A DNA stretch of 64,000 bases, from positions 124,001 through 188,000 of the forward strand of contig DBRG01000019.1 of NCBI GenBank assembly GCA_002305545.1, given 5' to 3'. Both the position numbers and the translations under genes were made by a program. The notes under the pieces are model-generated. The model was given only the letters and a program-made list of their open reading frames with translations, had not been told where the DNA came from and made no database searches. Below, piece by piece: positions 52,316-60,776 of the stretch. Every line of letters begins with the position of its first letter. Position 1 is the first letter of the stretch. This DNA is from Bacteroidales bacterium UBA1374. GTDB taxonomy: Bacteria; Bacteroidota; Bacteroidia; Bacteroidales; UBA932.

Positions 52316-53659
52316 CTAATGGCCTGTATAATTGAGTGGTGTGATCTGGAGCAATTCATCTTTCACCTCCTGGCTAATGTCCAGGTTGCGGATAAAGGCA
52401 TGAAGATATTCTTTATCTATGTGCATGTTGGTGCGGGTGAGCACTTTCAGGGTTTCGTAAGGCTGGGGATAGTTTTCCCTTCTGAGAATGGTCTGTATGG
52501 CCTCAGAAATAATGGCCCAGTTCTCATCGATATCTCTTTCAATAGCTGGTCTGTTGAGCAGCACCTTTTCGAATCCCTTTTGCAACGCTTTGAACGCCAA
52601 TAGTGTATGTGCCAGGGGGACACCCAGGTTACGCAAAACGGTGGAGTCTGTCAGGTCACGCTGTAACCGGGAAACAGGCAACTTCTCGGCCAAATGTCCA
52701 AAGATGGCATTGGCAACCCCAAAATTGCCTTCTGCATTTTCAAAATCAATAGGGTTGATCTTATGGGGCATGGCCGAAGATCCGATCTCCTGGTCTTTAA
52801 TATGTTGCTTGAAATAATTCATAGATATGTAAGACCACATATCCCTGCTCAGGTCAATACAAATGGTGTTGATGCGGCTCAGATTATGACAAAGGGCGGC
52901 TATATGGTCGTAATGCTCGATCTGTGTTGTTGGGAAAGAACGTTGAATTCCCAGCGTATTGTTCAGGAATTTTTCAGCAAACTTATGCCAGTCAATCTGT
53001 GGGTATGCGACGTTGTGGGCGTTAAAGTTTCCTGTAGAGCCCCCGAATTTTCCTGTGAAGGGAACCTGTTCTAGGCTTTTGAGCTGCTCTTCCAGCCGGA
53101 CTTTGAAGACCTGGATCTCCTTGCCCAGCCTGGTGGGTGAGGCAGGCTGCCCGTGTGTATGGGCCAGCATAATTACCGGAGCCCACTCCCTGGACCTTTC
53201 TTCCAGCATATCTATGATCTTTCGCAACAAAGGGATGTATTCTTTTTGTATCCCGTGTTTCAGGCTCATGGGAATGGCCGTATTATTGATGTCTTGTGAA
53301 GTCAGTCCAAAATGTACAAATTCACAATACTTGTCCAGCCCTAGGGCTTTCATTTTATTCTTCAAAAAGTATTCAACCGATTTCACATCGTGGTTTGTGA
53401 CCTTTTCCTGTGCTTTGATCACCTTGGCATCGGTTATGGAAAAATTTTTGTACAAATTACGAAGAATGGGGAACCAGCGTGAATCCACATCTTTTAACTG
53501 GGGAAGGGGCAGTTTGCACAAAGCAATGAAATATTCTACTTCTACATGAAGCCTGTAACGTATCAGTGCAAACTCCGAAAAATACTGATTCAGGGGAGCT
53601 GTAACGGCGTAATACCTTCCGTCAATAGGGGAGATGGCCAGCAACGGGTTAAATTCCAT
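52316..53659 (-). CDS. purB: Adenylosuccinate lyase
   Basis: Splits SAICAR and adenylosuccinate in purine synthesis. 447 aa, E. coli-like PurB. Signature SSAMPHKINPIDFENAEG with the catalytic Ser; conserved LAHTHGQPASPT and TTQIEHYDH blocks. 15 nt after folP, so folP-purB-yjjG look like one operon. Confidence 0.95.
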   Translation of the reverse strand: MEFNPLLAISPIDGRYYAVTAPLNQYFSEFALIRYRLHVEVEYFIALCKLPLPQLKDVDSRWFPILRNLYKNFSITDAKVIKAQEKVTNHDVKSVEYFLKNKMKALGLDKYCEFVHFGLTSQDINNTAIPMSLKHGIQKEYIPLLRKIIDMLEERSREWAPVIMLAHTHGQPASPTRLGKEIQVFKVRLEEQLKSLEQVPFTGKFGGSTGNFNAHNVAYPQIDWHKFAEKFLNNTLGIQRSFPTTQIEHYDHIAALCHNLSRINTICIDLSRDMWSYISMNYFKQHIKDQEIGSSAMPHKINPIDFENAEGNFGVANAIFGHLAEKLPVSRLQRDLTDSTVLRNLGVPLAHTLLAFKALQKGFEKVLLNRPAIERDIDENWAIISEAIQTILRRENYPQPYETLKVLTRTNMHIDKEYLHAFIRNLDISQEVKDELLQITPLNYTGH

Positions 53660-53674
53660 GGTGAAATAATTATA

Positions 53675-54469
53675 TTAATGATCAAATATACTCATTTTTC
53701 TGTACAGCGTAACCATCTGTACGGCATGTGCGACATCGTGAACACGAAGAATGGATACCCCTTTTAACAGCAGCTGCAGGTGCAGGGCCGAGGTGCTGAC
53801 CAGCGCGTTTTCAGGCGTTGTGCCCAGGGGGAGATATGTCATTCTTTTTCTAGATATCCCCGCAAGTAAAGGGGCGCAGGGCTCACCTTTTTCGTCCTTT
53901 GGGACCAGAAAACGCAGTGATGAGAGCACCTCAAAATTCTGGTCGATATCCTTGTTGAATCCAAATCCGGGATCCAGGATGAATTTCCTGATACCATACC
54001 TGGCTGCCTCTTCCCTAACCTTTTGAAAAAAAAGGGTAATTCCCCCGGGTCCGGCATAAGGTTCCTGGTGCATGGCAATCCATGGCAGGTCAAGAGATGC
54101 GATCAAAGGCAGCATGGCCTTGTCAAATTTCCCTGCAAAAATGTCGTTTACGCAAAACCGGCCAAGTATTGAATAGGCTTTTTCCACAATCACAGGCCGG
54201 AAAGTGTCAACAGAAAAAAGAACATCGGGATATTTTTCTCTGGCCAGTTTAAGCACGGGTTCGAGCCTGTTCCATTCTTCAGCAGGAGTTGGCCATGATG
54301 CCCCGGGCCTGGTGGAACAGGCACCAATATCCACTATGGCTGCTCCTTCCTGCAACATATTTTCGATGCGTTCAAGAGCGCCGGCCGGGTCCATGGCACG
54401 CGAGCCGGCGTAAAAAGAATCGGGGGTACAGTTTACCACCCCCATAACGGCTGGGAAGCTGATATTCAT
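53675..54469 (-). CDS. folP: Dihydropteroate synthase
   Basis: Condenses 6-hydroxymethyl-dihydropterin diphosphate with p-aminobenzoate, target of sulfonamides. 264 aa from ATG 54469; the longer frame to 54604 runs into tmk. Motifs: VMGVVNCTPDSFYAG, DIGACSTRPGA, and ILDPGFGFNKD. A TACTTTTG box ends 4 nt before the ATG. Divergent from tmk. Confidence 0.95.
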   Translation of the reverse strand: MNISFPAVMGVVNCTPDSFYAGSRAMDPAGALERIENMLQEGAAIVDIGACSTRPGASWPTPAEEWNRLEPVLKLAREKYPDVLFSVDTFRPVIVEKAYSILGRFCVNDIFAGKFDKAMLPLIASLDLPWIAMHQEPYAGPGGITLFFQKVREEAARYGIRKFILDPGFGFNKDIDQNFEVLSSLRFLVPKDEKGEPCAPLLAGISRKRMTYLPLGTTPENALVSTSALHLQLLLKGVSILRVHDVAHAVQMVTLYRKMSIFDH

Positions 54470-54473
54470 ATAA

Positions 54474-54481
54474 CAAAAGTA
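54474..54481 (-). promoter_or_regulatory. -7 box TACTTTTG of folP
   Basis: The minus strand reads TACTTTTG, then 4 nt, then ATG 54469, suggesting a leaderless mRNA. Confidence 0.55.
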
Positions 54482-54509
54482 ATAAAAAACGGGAAAGGAT
54501 TTTTTTATA

Positions 54510-54517
54510 TAATTTTG
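54510..54517 (+). promoter_or_regulatory. -7 box TAATTTTG of tmk
   Basis: TAATTTTG, then 4 nt (TACT), then ATG 54522. The mirror image of the folP promoter 28 bp away. Confidence 0.55.
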
Positions 54518-54521
54518 TACT

Positions 54522-55190
54522 ATGTTGATTGTCCTGGAAGGTTTGGACGGAGCCGGCAAATCCACCCAGCTGAAAGCAATGGAAGCGTATTTCAAAGAGC
54601 GCACCCTGACGGTGCACTTCTTGCACTTTCCCTGTTATGATACACCTGTGTACGGGTCTTTGATCGCCCGGTTTCTACGCGGTGACAGTGGCCCGATTGA
54701 TTCCGTGGACCCATATCTGGTTTCACTGCTCTTTGCCGGAAACAGATTTGAAATGGCTGGTCTGATAAGAAACTGGTTGGAAAACGGAGAGGTAGTGCTT
54801 TTGGACAGGTATGTGTATTCAAACATAGCATTTCAATGTGCAAAACTTGAAAATCAGCAGGAAAGGAACCAACTCCGTGACTTTATTCTGAAAATGGAAT
54901 ACGACCATTTTGGAATTCCAAGACCCGATGTGAATCTTTTTCTTGATGTTCCTCTTTCTTTTGTCAAAGAGAAACTCCAATCCCCCAGAAAAGGCGAAGA
55001 CCGCTCCTATCTTCAGGGTAAGGATGATATACACGAAGCATCTGTGGAATTCCAGCAACGCGTCAGGGATGTGTACATGGAACAGGCAAAGGAAGATAAA
55101 TCATTCAGAATTATTCCCTGTAGCGATGAGCAGGGCAGGATGGCTGATTGGAAGGTAATATTTAAACGCATTGAACCATACCTGCCATGA
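54522..55190 (+). CDS. tmk: Thymidylate kinase
   Basis: Phosphorylates dTMP to dTDP. 222 aa. P-loop LEGLDGAGKSTQ (4-15), DRYVYSNIAFQ motif, and a lid region rich in Arg/Lys. Ends with an ATGA overlap into the BT_3928-like gene. Confidence 0.95.
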   Translation: MLIVLEGLDGAGKSTQLKAMEAYFKERTLTVHFLHFPCYDTPVYGSLIARFLRGDSGPIDSVDPYLVSLLFAGNRFEMAGLIRNWLENGEVVLLDRYVYSNIAFQCAKLENQQERNQLRDFILKMEYDHFGIPRPDVNLFLDVPLSFVKEKLQSPRKGEDRSYLQGKDDIHEASVEFQQRVRDVYMEQAKEDKSFRIIPCSDEQGRMADWKVIFKRIEPYLP

Positions 55191-56416
55191 GAAAAATCTC
55201 CAGAGTACTGCTTGGGTTGCTTTTTGTGTTTTCGGGGTTTGTGAAGGCAGTGGATCCGGTGGGATCATCATTGATTTTCAAAGAATATTTCCACGCTTTC
55301 GGGGTTGGATTCCTGGAGCCTTTATCCTTGATCTGCGGCATCACACTGTCTGCCATTGAATTCACACTCGGAGTCATGGTACTGCTGGACTTTCGCAAAC
55401 GGATCGCTGCCTGGGGGATGTTCCTGTTCATGTCTTTTTTTACGATACTGACCTTGATCCTGGCAATTTTTGATCCTGTGCAGGATTGCGGATGTTTTGG
55501 AGATGCCGTAAAATTAACCAACTGGCAGACTTTTTTTAAGAACCTTTTTTTCTGGCCCTTTGCCTTGTTTCTTTTCTTACAAAGAAACAGGACAGCGCCT
55601 GTTGCCAGGGGAGCTGCGGAGTGGCCGGTCTGCATTTTCTTTGCATTAGTCATCACTTCCGTGTCGGTATACAGTTACAGGCACCTTCCCCTGATTGATT
55701 TCAGGGGTTATAAAATCGGGAACAATATTGCCGCCCTGCTGGAAGAAGCCCGTATGAATCCAGAATTTGTCTATACCACAGAGCTGATATACACTCGTGA
55801 CGGAGAAGAGAAAATTTTTCTGCCGGACTCCCTTCCCGACAGCACCTGGACATTTGCAGATTCGCGTACAAGAACGACGGCCACAGGTGTACGTCATAAA
55901 ATAACCGATTTTTCAGTTCTTGACAATTCGGGGAACTCCGTTACCGATTCCATCCTGAAGGACAAGGAAACTGCCTTGGTGTTGCTCATTGCCTCTGAAG
56001 AGAACCTTCAGGCGAAAGTTCTGGCCTCCCTGGAGCCGCTCATAGCAGAAAGGCGTGAGCAAGGTCTTCCTTATTATGCCATCAGTGCCCTTCAGGGAGT
56101 TACCACACAGGAGCTGTTGCTGGAATACGGGATTGACATGCCTGTCTACATGGCAGATTTAAAGACAGTGCTTACCATGATCCGCTCCACACCCGGATTG
56201 ATGGTGATGAAGGAAGGGGTGGTTCTGGCCAAATATGGTTTCAGGGATTATCCTGACCCCGGAACGTGGAGTGAACTGGTGAAGGAAGATCCGGAACTGG
56301 TAGTTGCCAGCATCAGTATCCGTAACAGGTTGAGAACGCAGCTTTTTGTCGCCGGCCTGCTTTTGCTAATCTTTCTGTTGCGCAAAGGATTCTGGTTTGC
56401 GCGGTCACGTTTCTGA
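55187..56416 (+). CDS. BT_3928-family DoxX/MauE-like membrane protein with thioredoxin-like tail
   Basis: 409 aa. The first 130 residues hold four membrane helices with a DCGCFGD motif after helix 3, as in DoxX/MauE-type redox membrane proteins. A fifth helix (about 150) leads into a periplasmic domain of about 200 residues resembling a thioredoxin fold without a CxxC, and a last helix ends the protein. It starts within the tmk stop (ATGA). The stop TGA directly abuts the infB stop on the other strand, forming TGATCA. Confidence 0.85.
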   Translation: MRKISRVLLGLLFVFSGFVKAVDPVGSSLIFKEYFHAFGVGFLEPLSLICGITLSAIEFTLGVMVLLDFRKRIAAWGMFLFMSFFTILTLILAIFDPVQDCGCFGDAVKLTNWQTFFKNLFFWPFALFLFLQRNRTAPVARGAAEWPVCIFFALVITSVSVYSYRHLPLIDFRGYKIGNNIAALLEEARMNPEFVYTTELIYTRDGEEKIFLPDSLPDSTWTFADSRTRTTATGVRHKITDFSVLDNSGNSVTDSILKDKETALVLLIASEENLQAKVLASLEPLIAERREQGLPYYAISALQGVTTQELLLEYGIDMPVYMADLKTVLTMIRSTPGLMVMKEGVVLAKYGFRDYPDPGTWSELVKEDPELVVASISIRNRLRTQLFVAGLLLLIFLLRKGFWFARSRF

Positions 56417-59350
56417 TCAGAGTTTCCTCTTGACTTCAACAATGGTGTAGGCTTCTATGATATCACCGGTTTTGATGTCGTTGTAACCGTCTATGTTCAG
56501 ACCGCAATCGTAACCGGCCTGCACTTCCTTGACATCGTCCTTGAAACGTTTGAGTGAGCCCAGTGTACCGGTGTATACGACAATGCCGTCACGGATTATC
56601 CGTACCTTGGCACTGCGAGTGATCTTGCCTTCCTTTACCATACAGCCGGCAATGGTACCCACTTTGGATATTTTAAATATATCCCTGACCTCGACGGTTG
56701 CGGTAATTTCTTCCTTTTCCACGGGTGCAAGCATACCCTCAATACCTTTTTTGACATCTTCAATGGCATCATAAATGACTGAGTAGAGGCGGATCTCAAT
56801 CTCTTCCTTTTCTGCCAGTTTCCTTGCCGAGGCAGAGGGCCGAACCTGGAAGCCTATGATAATGGCATTGGATGCCGTGGCAAGGAGCACATCGGTTTCA
56901 GAGATACCACCTACAGCCTTATGGATGACATTGACCTGAACCTCCTCGGTTGAAAGCTTGATCAACGAATCTGAAAGGGCTTCTATGGATCCGTCCACAT
57001 CGGCTTTTACAATGATGTTCAGCTCCTGGAAATTACCGATGGCAATGCGGCGTCCGATCTCTTCCAGGGTTATGTGTTTCTGTGTTCTGAGTCCCTGGAT
57101 CCGGATAAGTTGCTCTCTTTTTGCTGCCACTTCCCGTGCTTCTTTTTCATCTTCCATTGCCAGGAAAATTTCTCCTGCGGCAGGAGCTCCGTTCAGGCCG
57201 AGAACAGAAGCGGGAGTAGATGGTCCGGCTTCTGTGATCTTTTGGCCCCTTTCGTTGAACATGGCTCTGACCCTTCCGGTACAGCAGCCACTCAGGAGGA
57301 CATCACCCTGGTGCAGCGTTCCATTTTGAATCAAAATGGTGGCCAGAAAACCCCTTCCCTTATCCAGGGATGATTCAATCACAGTGCCGGACGCCCGTTT
57401 GTTGGGATTGGCGCGCAATTCCAGCAGATCTGCCTCCAACAGGATTTTTTCCAGCAATTTATCTACGTTGGTACCCTTTTTTGCAGAAATTTCCTGGCAT
57501 TGGTGTTTTCCGCCCCAGTCTTCCACCAGGATATTCATATTGGCCAGTTGCTCGCGAATCTTGTCCGGGTTGGCTCCCTGTTTGTCGATTTTGTTTATGG
57601 CAAAGATCATAGGTACACCCGCGGCCGAAGCATGGTTAATCGCTTCTATGGTCTGAGGCATGATGGCATCGTCGGCCGCTATGATGATAATGGCCATGTC
57701 AGTGACTTTGGCGCCACGTGCCCTCATGGCTGTAAAGGCCTCGTGTCCGGGGGTATCAAGAAATGTTATCAGGCGGCCGTTTTCCAGCAATACACTGTAG
57801 GCCCCGATATGTTGCGTTATACCTCCCGCCTCTCCGGCAATCACATTGGCATCGCGAATATGGTCCAGCAGGGATGTTTTTCCGTGGTCAACGTGTCCCA
57901 TAACTGTTACGATGGGAGGTCTTTCACTCAGGTCAGCAGGATTATCCTCTTCTTCCTGGACAGCCTCCTGCAATCCGGCTGTGACAAACTCAACCTGGTA
58001 TCCGAATTCTTCTGCAACCAGGACCATGGCTTCTGCGTCAAGCCGCTGATTGATGGAAACCATAAGCCCAAGGTTCATACAGGCGTCAATAACTTTCACA
58101 ACTGGTACGTCCATAAGCGTGGCCAGCTCGTTTACGGTCACGAATTCAGTCACCCTGAGCAGATTGCTTTCCATTTCCCTGCGTTCCTGTTCTACTGCCA
58201 TCCGCTGGGTTACGATTTCACGCTTTTCACGGCGGTGCCTGGAACCCTTTGTTTTGCCCTTGCCTTCGGTCATGCGGGCATAAGTTTCTTTAATCTGTTT
58301 CTGGATAACATCTTCATCCACTTCCGGGTGAATGGGTTTAAACCTTTCTTTTCCCCGTCCTTTTACACGGCTGGCATTATCGGTTTTGCGGGCAGATACT
58401 TTGTTCACGTCCACACGTTCACGGTGTGGCTTCTGGATTCTTTCTCGTTTAACTTTCTGCTTGTCGGCTCTTGATTTATCCTTATCCTCGGACGGCTTCT
58501 TCCTGTCAAACCGGGAGAGGTCAATTTGTCCGGTGATCTTTGGCCCGGCAAGTTTTTCAAACTCAGTTTCTATATGGACCGGTTCTTCCGGCCTGGGTGG
58601 GGAGACAGGTACAGGTTTTTTTTCTTCTGTCGGTTTCATCCCGGTCCGGGGCTTGGGAGCAGTTTCCTGTGGCACCGCTGCAGCTGTTTTTTCCTCTTTG
58701 GGCTTTTCAAATTGAGTCAGGTCAATCTTTCCCACAACTGTTGGACCTTTTTCAGTAGCAGTTCTGATTTCAGGACCGGACGAGGCCTGGGACTTAACTT
58801 CTTCTTTATGTTGGACAGGAGTTTCTTGTGCAGCAGGGGGTTCCTGCCTTATGACCGGCTCGTGTTTGATATCTGGTTTGGATTTTACTGCTGGTTCGGG
58901 CTTTGTTGCAGGCTCCTGTCCGGCTGCCGGTTCAGATTTTTCCACTGACCCGGTACTGGCTGCCGTTTCCGGTTTGGCTGCAGGTTCCGGTTTAGCCACA
59001 GTTTCCGTCTTTGCTGCGGATTCAGGTTTAACCACAGGTTCGTGTTTTGCAGCCGGGGCGGGTGCAGGAACGGATTCTGATTCTGCCTTGACTTTGGGCG
59101 CAGAGGTAACAGGCTGTTCTTCCTGCGAAACATCTTTCACCTTAAGTATGATCTTTCTGGATTGTTCCTTTAGCTGCAGTTCCTTGTTAAATTCCTTTTC
59201 AACAAGCGCATAAGCTTCCTCGGAGATTTTGCTGTTGGGGGATGAGTCCACTTCAATTCCCTTTTTTTTCAGGAAATCGGTAAGGGTGCCAATCCCAATG
59301 TTAAACTCCTTGACTACTTTGCTTATACGAATACCTTGTTTTTCCGACAT
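56417..59350 (-). CDS. infB: Translation initiation factor IF-2
   Basis: GTPase that places initiator tRNA on the 30S subunit. 977 aa. Order: IF2_N-like domain (1-50), a low-complexity Pro/Ala/Lys/Glu region of about 70-330 with many PEPAAKPE-like units, a second IF2_N domain (about 395-450), then the G domain with G1 GHVDHGKTS (about 485-492), DTPGHEAF and NKID, then domains II-IV ending in EVKRKL. 9 nt after nusA. The repeats are coding and not a CRISPR. Confidence 0.96.
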   Translation of the reverse strand: MSEKQGIRISKVVKEFNIGIGTLTDFLKKKGIEVDSSPNSKISEEAYALVEKEFNKELQLKEQSRKIILKVKDVSQEEQPVTSAPKVKAESESVPAPAPAAKHEPVVKPESAAKTETVAKPEPAAKPETAASTGSVEKSEPAAGQEPATKPEPAVKSKPDIKHEPVIRQEPPAAQETPVQHKEEVKSQASSGPEIRTATEKGPTVVGKIDLTQFEKPKEEKTAAAVPQETAPKPRTGMKPTEEKKPVPVSPPRPEEPVHIETEFEKLAGPKITGQIDLSRFDRKKPSEDKDKSRADKQKVKRERIQKPHRERVDVNKVSARKTDNASRVKGRGKERFKPIHPEVDEDVIQKQIKETYARMTEGKGKTKGSRHRREKREIVTQRMAVEQERREMESNLLRVTEFVTVNELATLMDVPVVKVIDACMNLGLMVSINQRLDAEAMVLVAEEFGYQVEFVTAGLQEAVQEEEDNPADLSERPPIVTVMGHVDHGKTSLLDHIRDANVIAGEAGGITQHIGAYSVLLENGRLITFLDTPGHEAFTAMRARGAKVTDMAIIIIAADDAIMPQTIEAINHASAAGVPMIFAINKIDKQGANPDKIREQLANMNILVEDWGGKHQCQEISAKKGTNVDKLLEKILLEADLLELRANPNKRASGTVIESSLDKGRGFLATILIQNGTLHQGDVLLSGCCTGRVRAMFNERGQKITEAGPSTPASVLGLNGAPAAGEIFLAMEDEKEAREVAAKREQLIRIQGLRTQKHITLEEIGRRIAIGNFQELNIIVKADVDGSIEALSDSLIKLSTEEVQVNVIHKAVGGISETDVLLATASNAIIIGFQVRPSASARKLAEKEEIEIRLYSVIYDAIEDVKKGIEGMLAPVEKEEITATVEVRDIFKISKVGTIAGCMVKEGKITRSAKVRIIRDGIVVYTGTLGSLKRFKDDVKEVQAGYDCGLNIDGYNDIKTGDIIEAYTIVEVKRKL
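58840..59070 (-). repeat. Pro/Ala/Glu/Lys-rich repeats within infB
   Basis: A run of imperfect 6- to 8-residue units (AKPEP, AKPET, VKPES, VKSKP), with matching DNA repeats of about 18-24 nt. It is low-complexity linker sequence of IF-2 and may vary in length between strains. Confidence 0.6.
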
Positions 59351-59359
59351 ATAATCTCC

Positions 59360-60604
59360 TTATTCTTTTGTATCGTTTTCAAATTCTGCCCTCAGGATGC
59401 GTATCACTTCGGCTACAGTTTCCTCTTCCAGATCGGCACGCTTGACAATTTCAGGTATGGGTATGACCAGAACGCTTTTTGCTGTATCGCAACCGATTTG
59501 CTTAAGTGCATCGATGATCCACTGATCAATTTCATCATTGAATTCATCCAGCATTACGTCCTCTTCATCTTCGTCCATTTCACGGAACACATCAATTTCA
59601 TAACCTATGAGCATTCCAGCCAGCTTAATATTGGACCCGCCTTTGCCAATGGCAAGGGATACTTCATTTGGCTTGAGGTATACTCCCACACGTTTTGCCT
59701 CTTCATTAATCTTGATGGATGAAATCTTTGCAGGACTCAGCGCCCTTTGTATAAGCAGTTGGGGGTTGGTGGTCCAATTGATGATATCAATGTTTTCGTT
59801 CCGTAATTCCCGGACAATCCCGTGGATCCTGGAACCTTTCACTCCGACACAGGCCCCTACAGGATCAATCCGGTCATCGTAGGATTCCACAGCGACTTTT
59901 GCACGCTCACCGGGTATGCGTACGATTTTTTTGATGGTGATCAGGCCATCGTAAATTTCAGGGACATCCTGCTCAAAAAGCCGTTCCAGGAATTTTGGTG
60001 ATGTTCTGGACAGGGTAATGACCGGTGTGTTATTCCTCATTTCCACACTGGACACAACAGCCCTGACAGTATCTCCCTTACGGAAATAATCGCTTGGGAT
60101 CTGCTCCGACTTTGGCAATAAAAGCTCGTTTCCTTCCTCATCCAGCACGAGGACTTCTTTTTTCCAGACCTGGTATACTTCGCCTACAACAATATCACCC
60201 ACACGTTCCTTGTATTTGGCATACGTGTTGGCTTTTTCAATATCCATAATCCGTCCGGCAAGATTTTGCCTGAGTGTCAGGATTCCCCTGCGTCCGAACT
60301 CGGAGAGTTTCACCTCTTCTGTAAATGATTCACCAACCTCGTAGGAATCATCAATTCTGGACACTTCCTTGAGTGAAATCTGAGTGTTTGGGTCTTCTAC
60401 GGTCTCCACTACCTCCCTGTTTCTCCAGATCTCAAAATCTCCTTTGTCGATATTGATAATGATAACAAAATTATCTGCATTTCCATACATTTTGGCAAGC
60501 TGGGAACGGAAAACATCTTCCAGAACGCTCATCATAGTAGGGCGGTCGATGTTTTTCAAATCCTTGAATTCGGCAAATGTACTGATCAGATTTAAACCTT
60601 CCAT
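59360..60604 (-). CDS. nusA: Transcription termination/antitermination protein NusA
   Basis: Modulates pausing, termination and antitermination. 414 aa: NusA N-domain (about 1-130), S1 (about 135-200), and two KH domains (VGACVGVKGSRIHGIV and LAIGKGGSNIKLAG). It lacks the two C-terminal AR repeats of E. coli NusA, as usual outside Proteobacteria. Unlike many bacteria, no rimP lies upstream; lpxD is divergent instead. A terminator-like hairpin stands in its leader. Confidence 0.95.
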   Translation of the reverse strand: MEGLNLISTFAEFKDLKNIDRPTMMSVLEDVFRSQLAKMYGNADNFVIIINIDKGDFEIWRNREVVETVEDPNTQISLKEVSRIDDSYEVGESFTEEVKLSEFGRRGILTLRQNLAGRIMDIEKANTYAKYKERVGDIVVGEVYQVWKKEVLVLDEEGNELLLPKSEQIPSDYFRKGDTVRAVVSSVEMRNNTPVITLSRTSPKFLERLFEQDVPEIYDGLITIKKIVRIPGERAKVAVESYDDRIDPVGACVGVKGSRIHGIVRELRNENIDIINWTTNPQLLIQRALSPAKISSIKINEEAKRVGVYLKPNEVSLAIGKGGSNIKLAGMLIGYEIDVFREMDEDEEDVMLDEFNDEIDQWIIDALKQIGCDTAKSVLVIPIPEIVKRADLEEETVAEVIRILRAEFENDTKE

Positions 60605-60630
60605 TTTGGGTAATCTTTTTGTTTGTAATA

Positions 60631-60653
60631 AAAAAGAGGACCAAGGTCCTCTT
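60631..60653 (-). terminator. Terminator-like hairpin in the nusA leader (candidate attenuator)
   Basis: On the minus strand AAGAGGACC-TT-GGTCCTCTT is a perfect 9-pair inverted repeat, closing on a CUUG-type tetraloop in RNA, followed by a run of six T in all (two in the stem end). It lies between the nusA promoter (60675-60706) and ATG 60604. It has no T-run on the plus strand. A feedback attenuator for nusA-infB is the likely reading. Confidence 0.6.
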
Positions 60654-60674
60654 GCACGTTGTCCTAATCGGCTG

Positions 60675-60706
60675 CAAATGTAATCATTTTACTCAATCCC
60701 GGCAAA
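60675..60706 (-). promoter_or_regulatory. Promoter of nusA-infB
   Basis: On the minus strand TTTG (60706-60703), 20 nt, TACATTTG (60682-60675). Start near 60671, leader about 67 nt containing the hairpin. Confidence 0.6.
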
Positions 60707-60718
60707 TTTATTTAGTAA

Positions 60719-60750
60719 TTTGCATTATTTCATAAATGGAACGAAATTTG
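60719..60750 (+). promoter_or_regulatory. Possible promoter of the lpxDCA operon
   Basis: TTTG (60719-60722), 20 nt, GAAATTTG (60743-60750), which has G for the first T of the -7 box. Start expected about 23 nt before ATG 60777. Confidence 0.35.
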
Positions 60751-60776
60751 CTCGGATTTATTAATTCATAAGTAAA

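Noticed and set aside
53675..54604. Longer FolP start at 54604
   Set aside because: The extension runs through tmk antisense; the family start and the -7 box support ATG 54469.
57500..58474. 324-aa open frame antisense to infB
   Set aside because: Shadow frame opposite the conserved G domain and N-terminal linker of IF-2; Phe/Cys/His-rich composition typical of antisense reading.
58840..59070. Short repeated DNA that could be taken for a CRISPR or VNTR
   Set aside because: The repeats are imperfect, in frame and encode the Pro/Ala/Glu linker of IF-2; there are no spacers and no cas genes.
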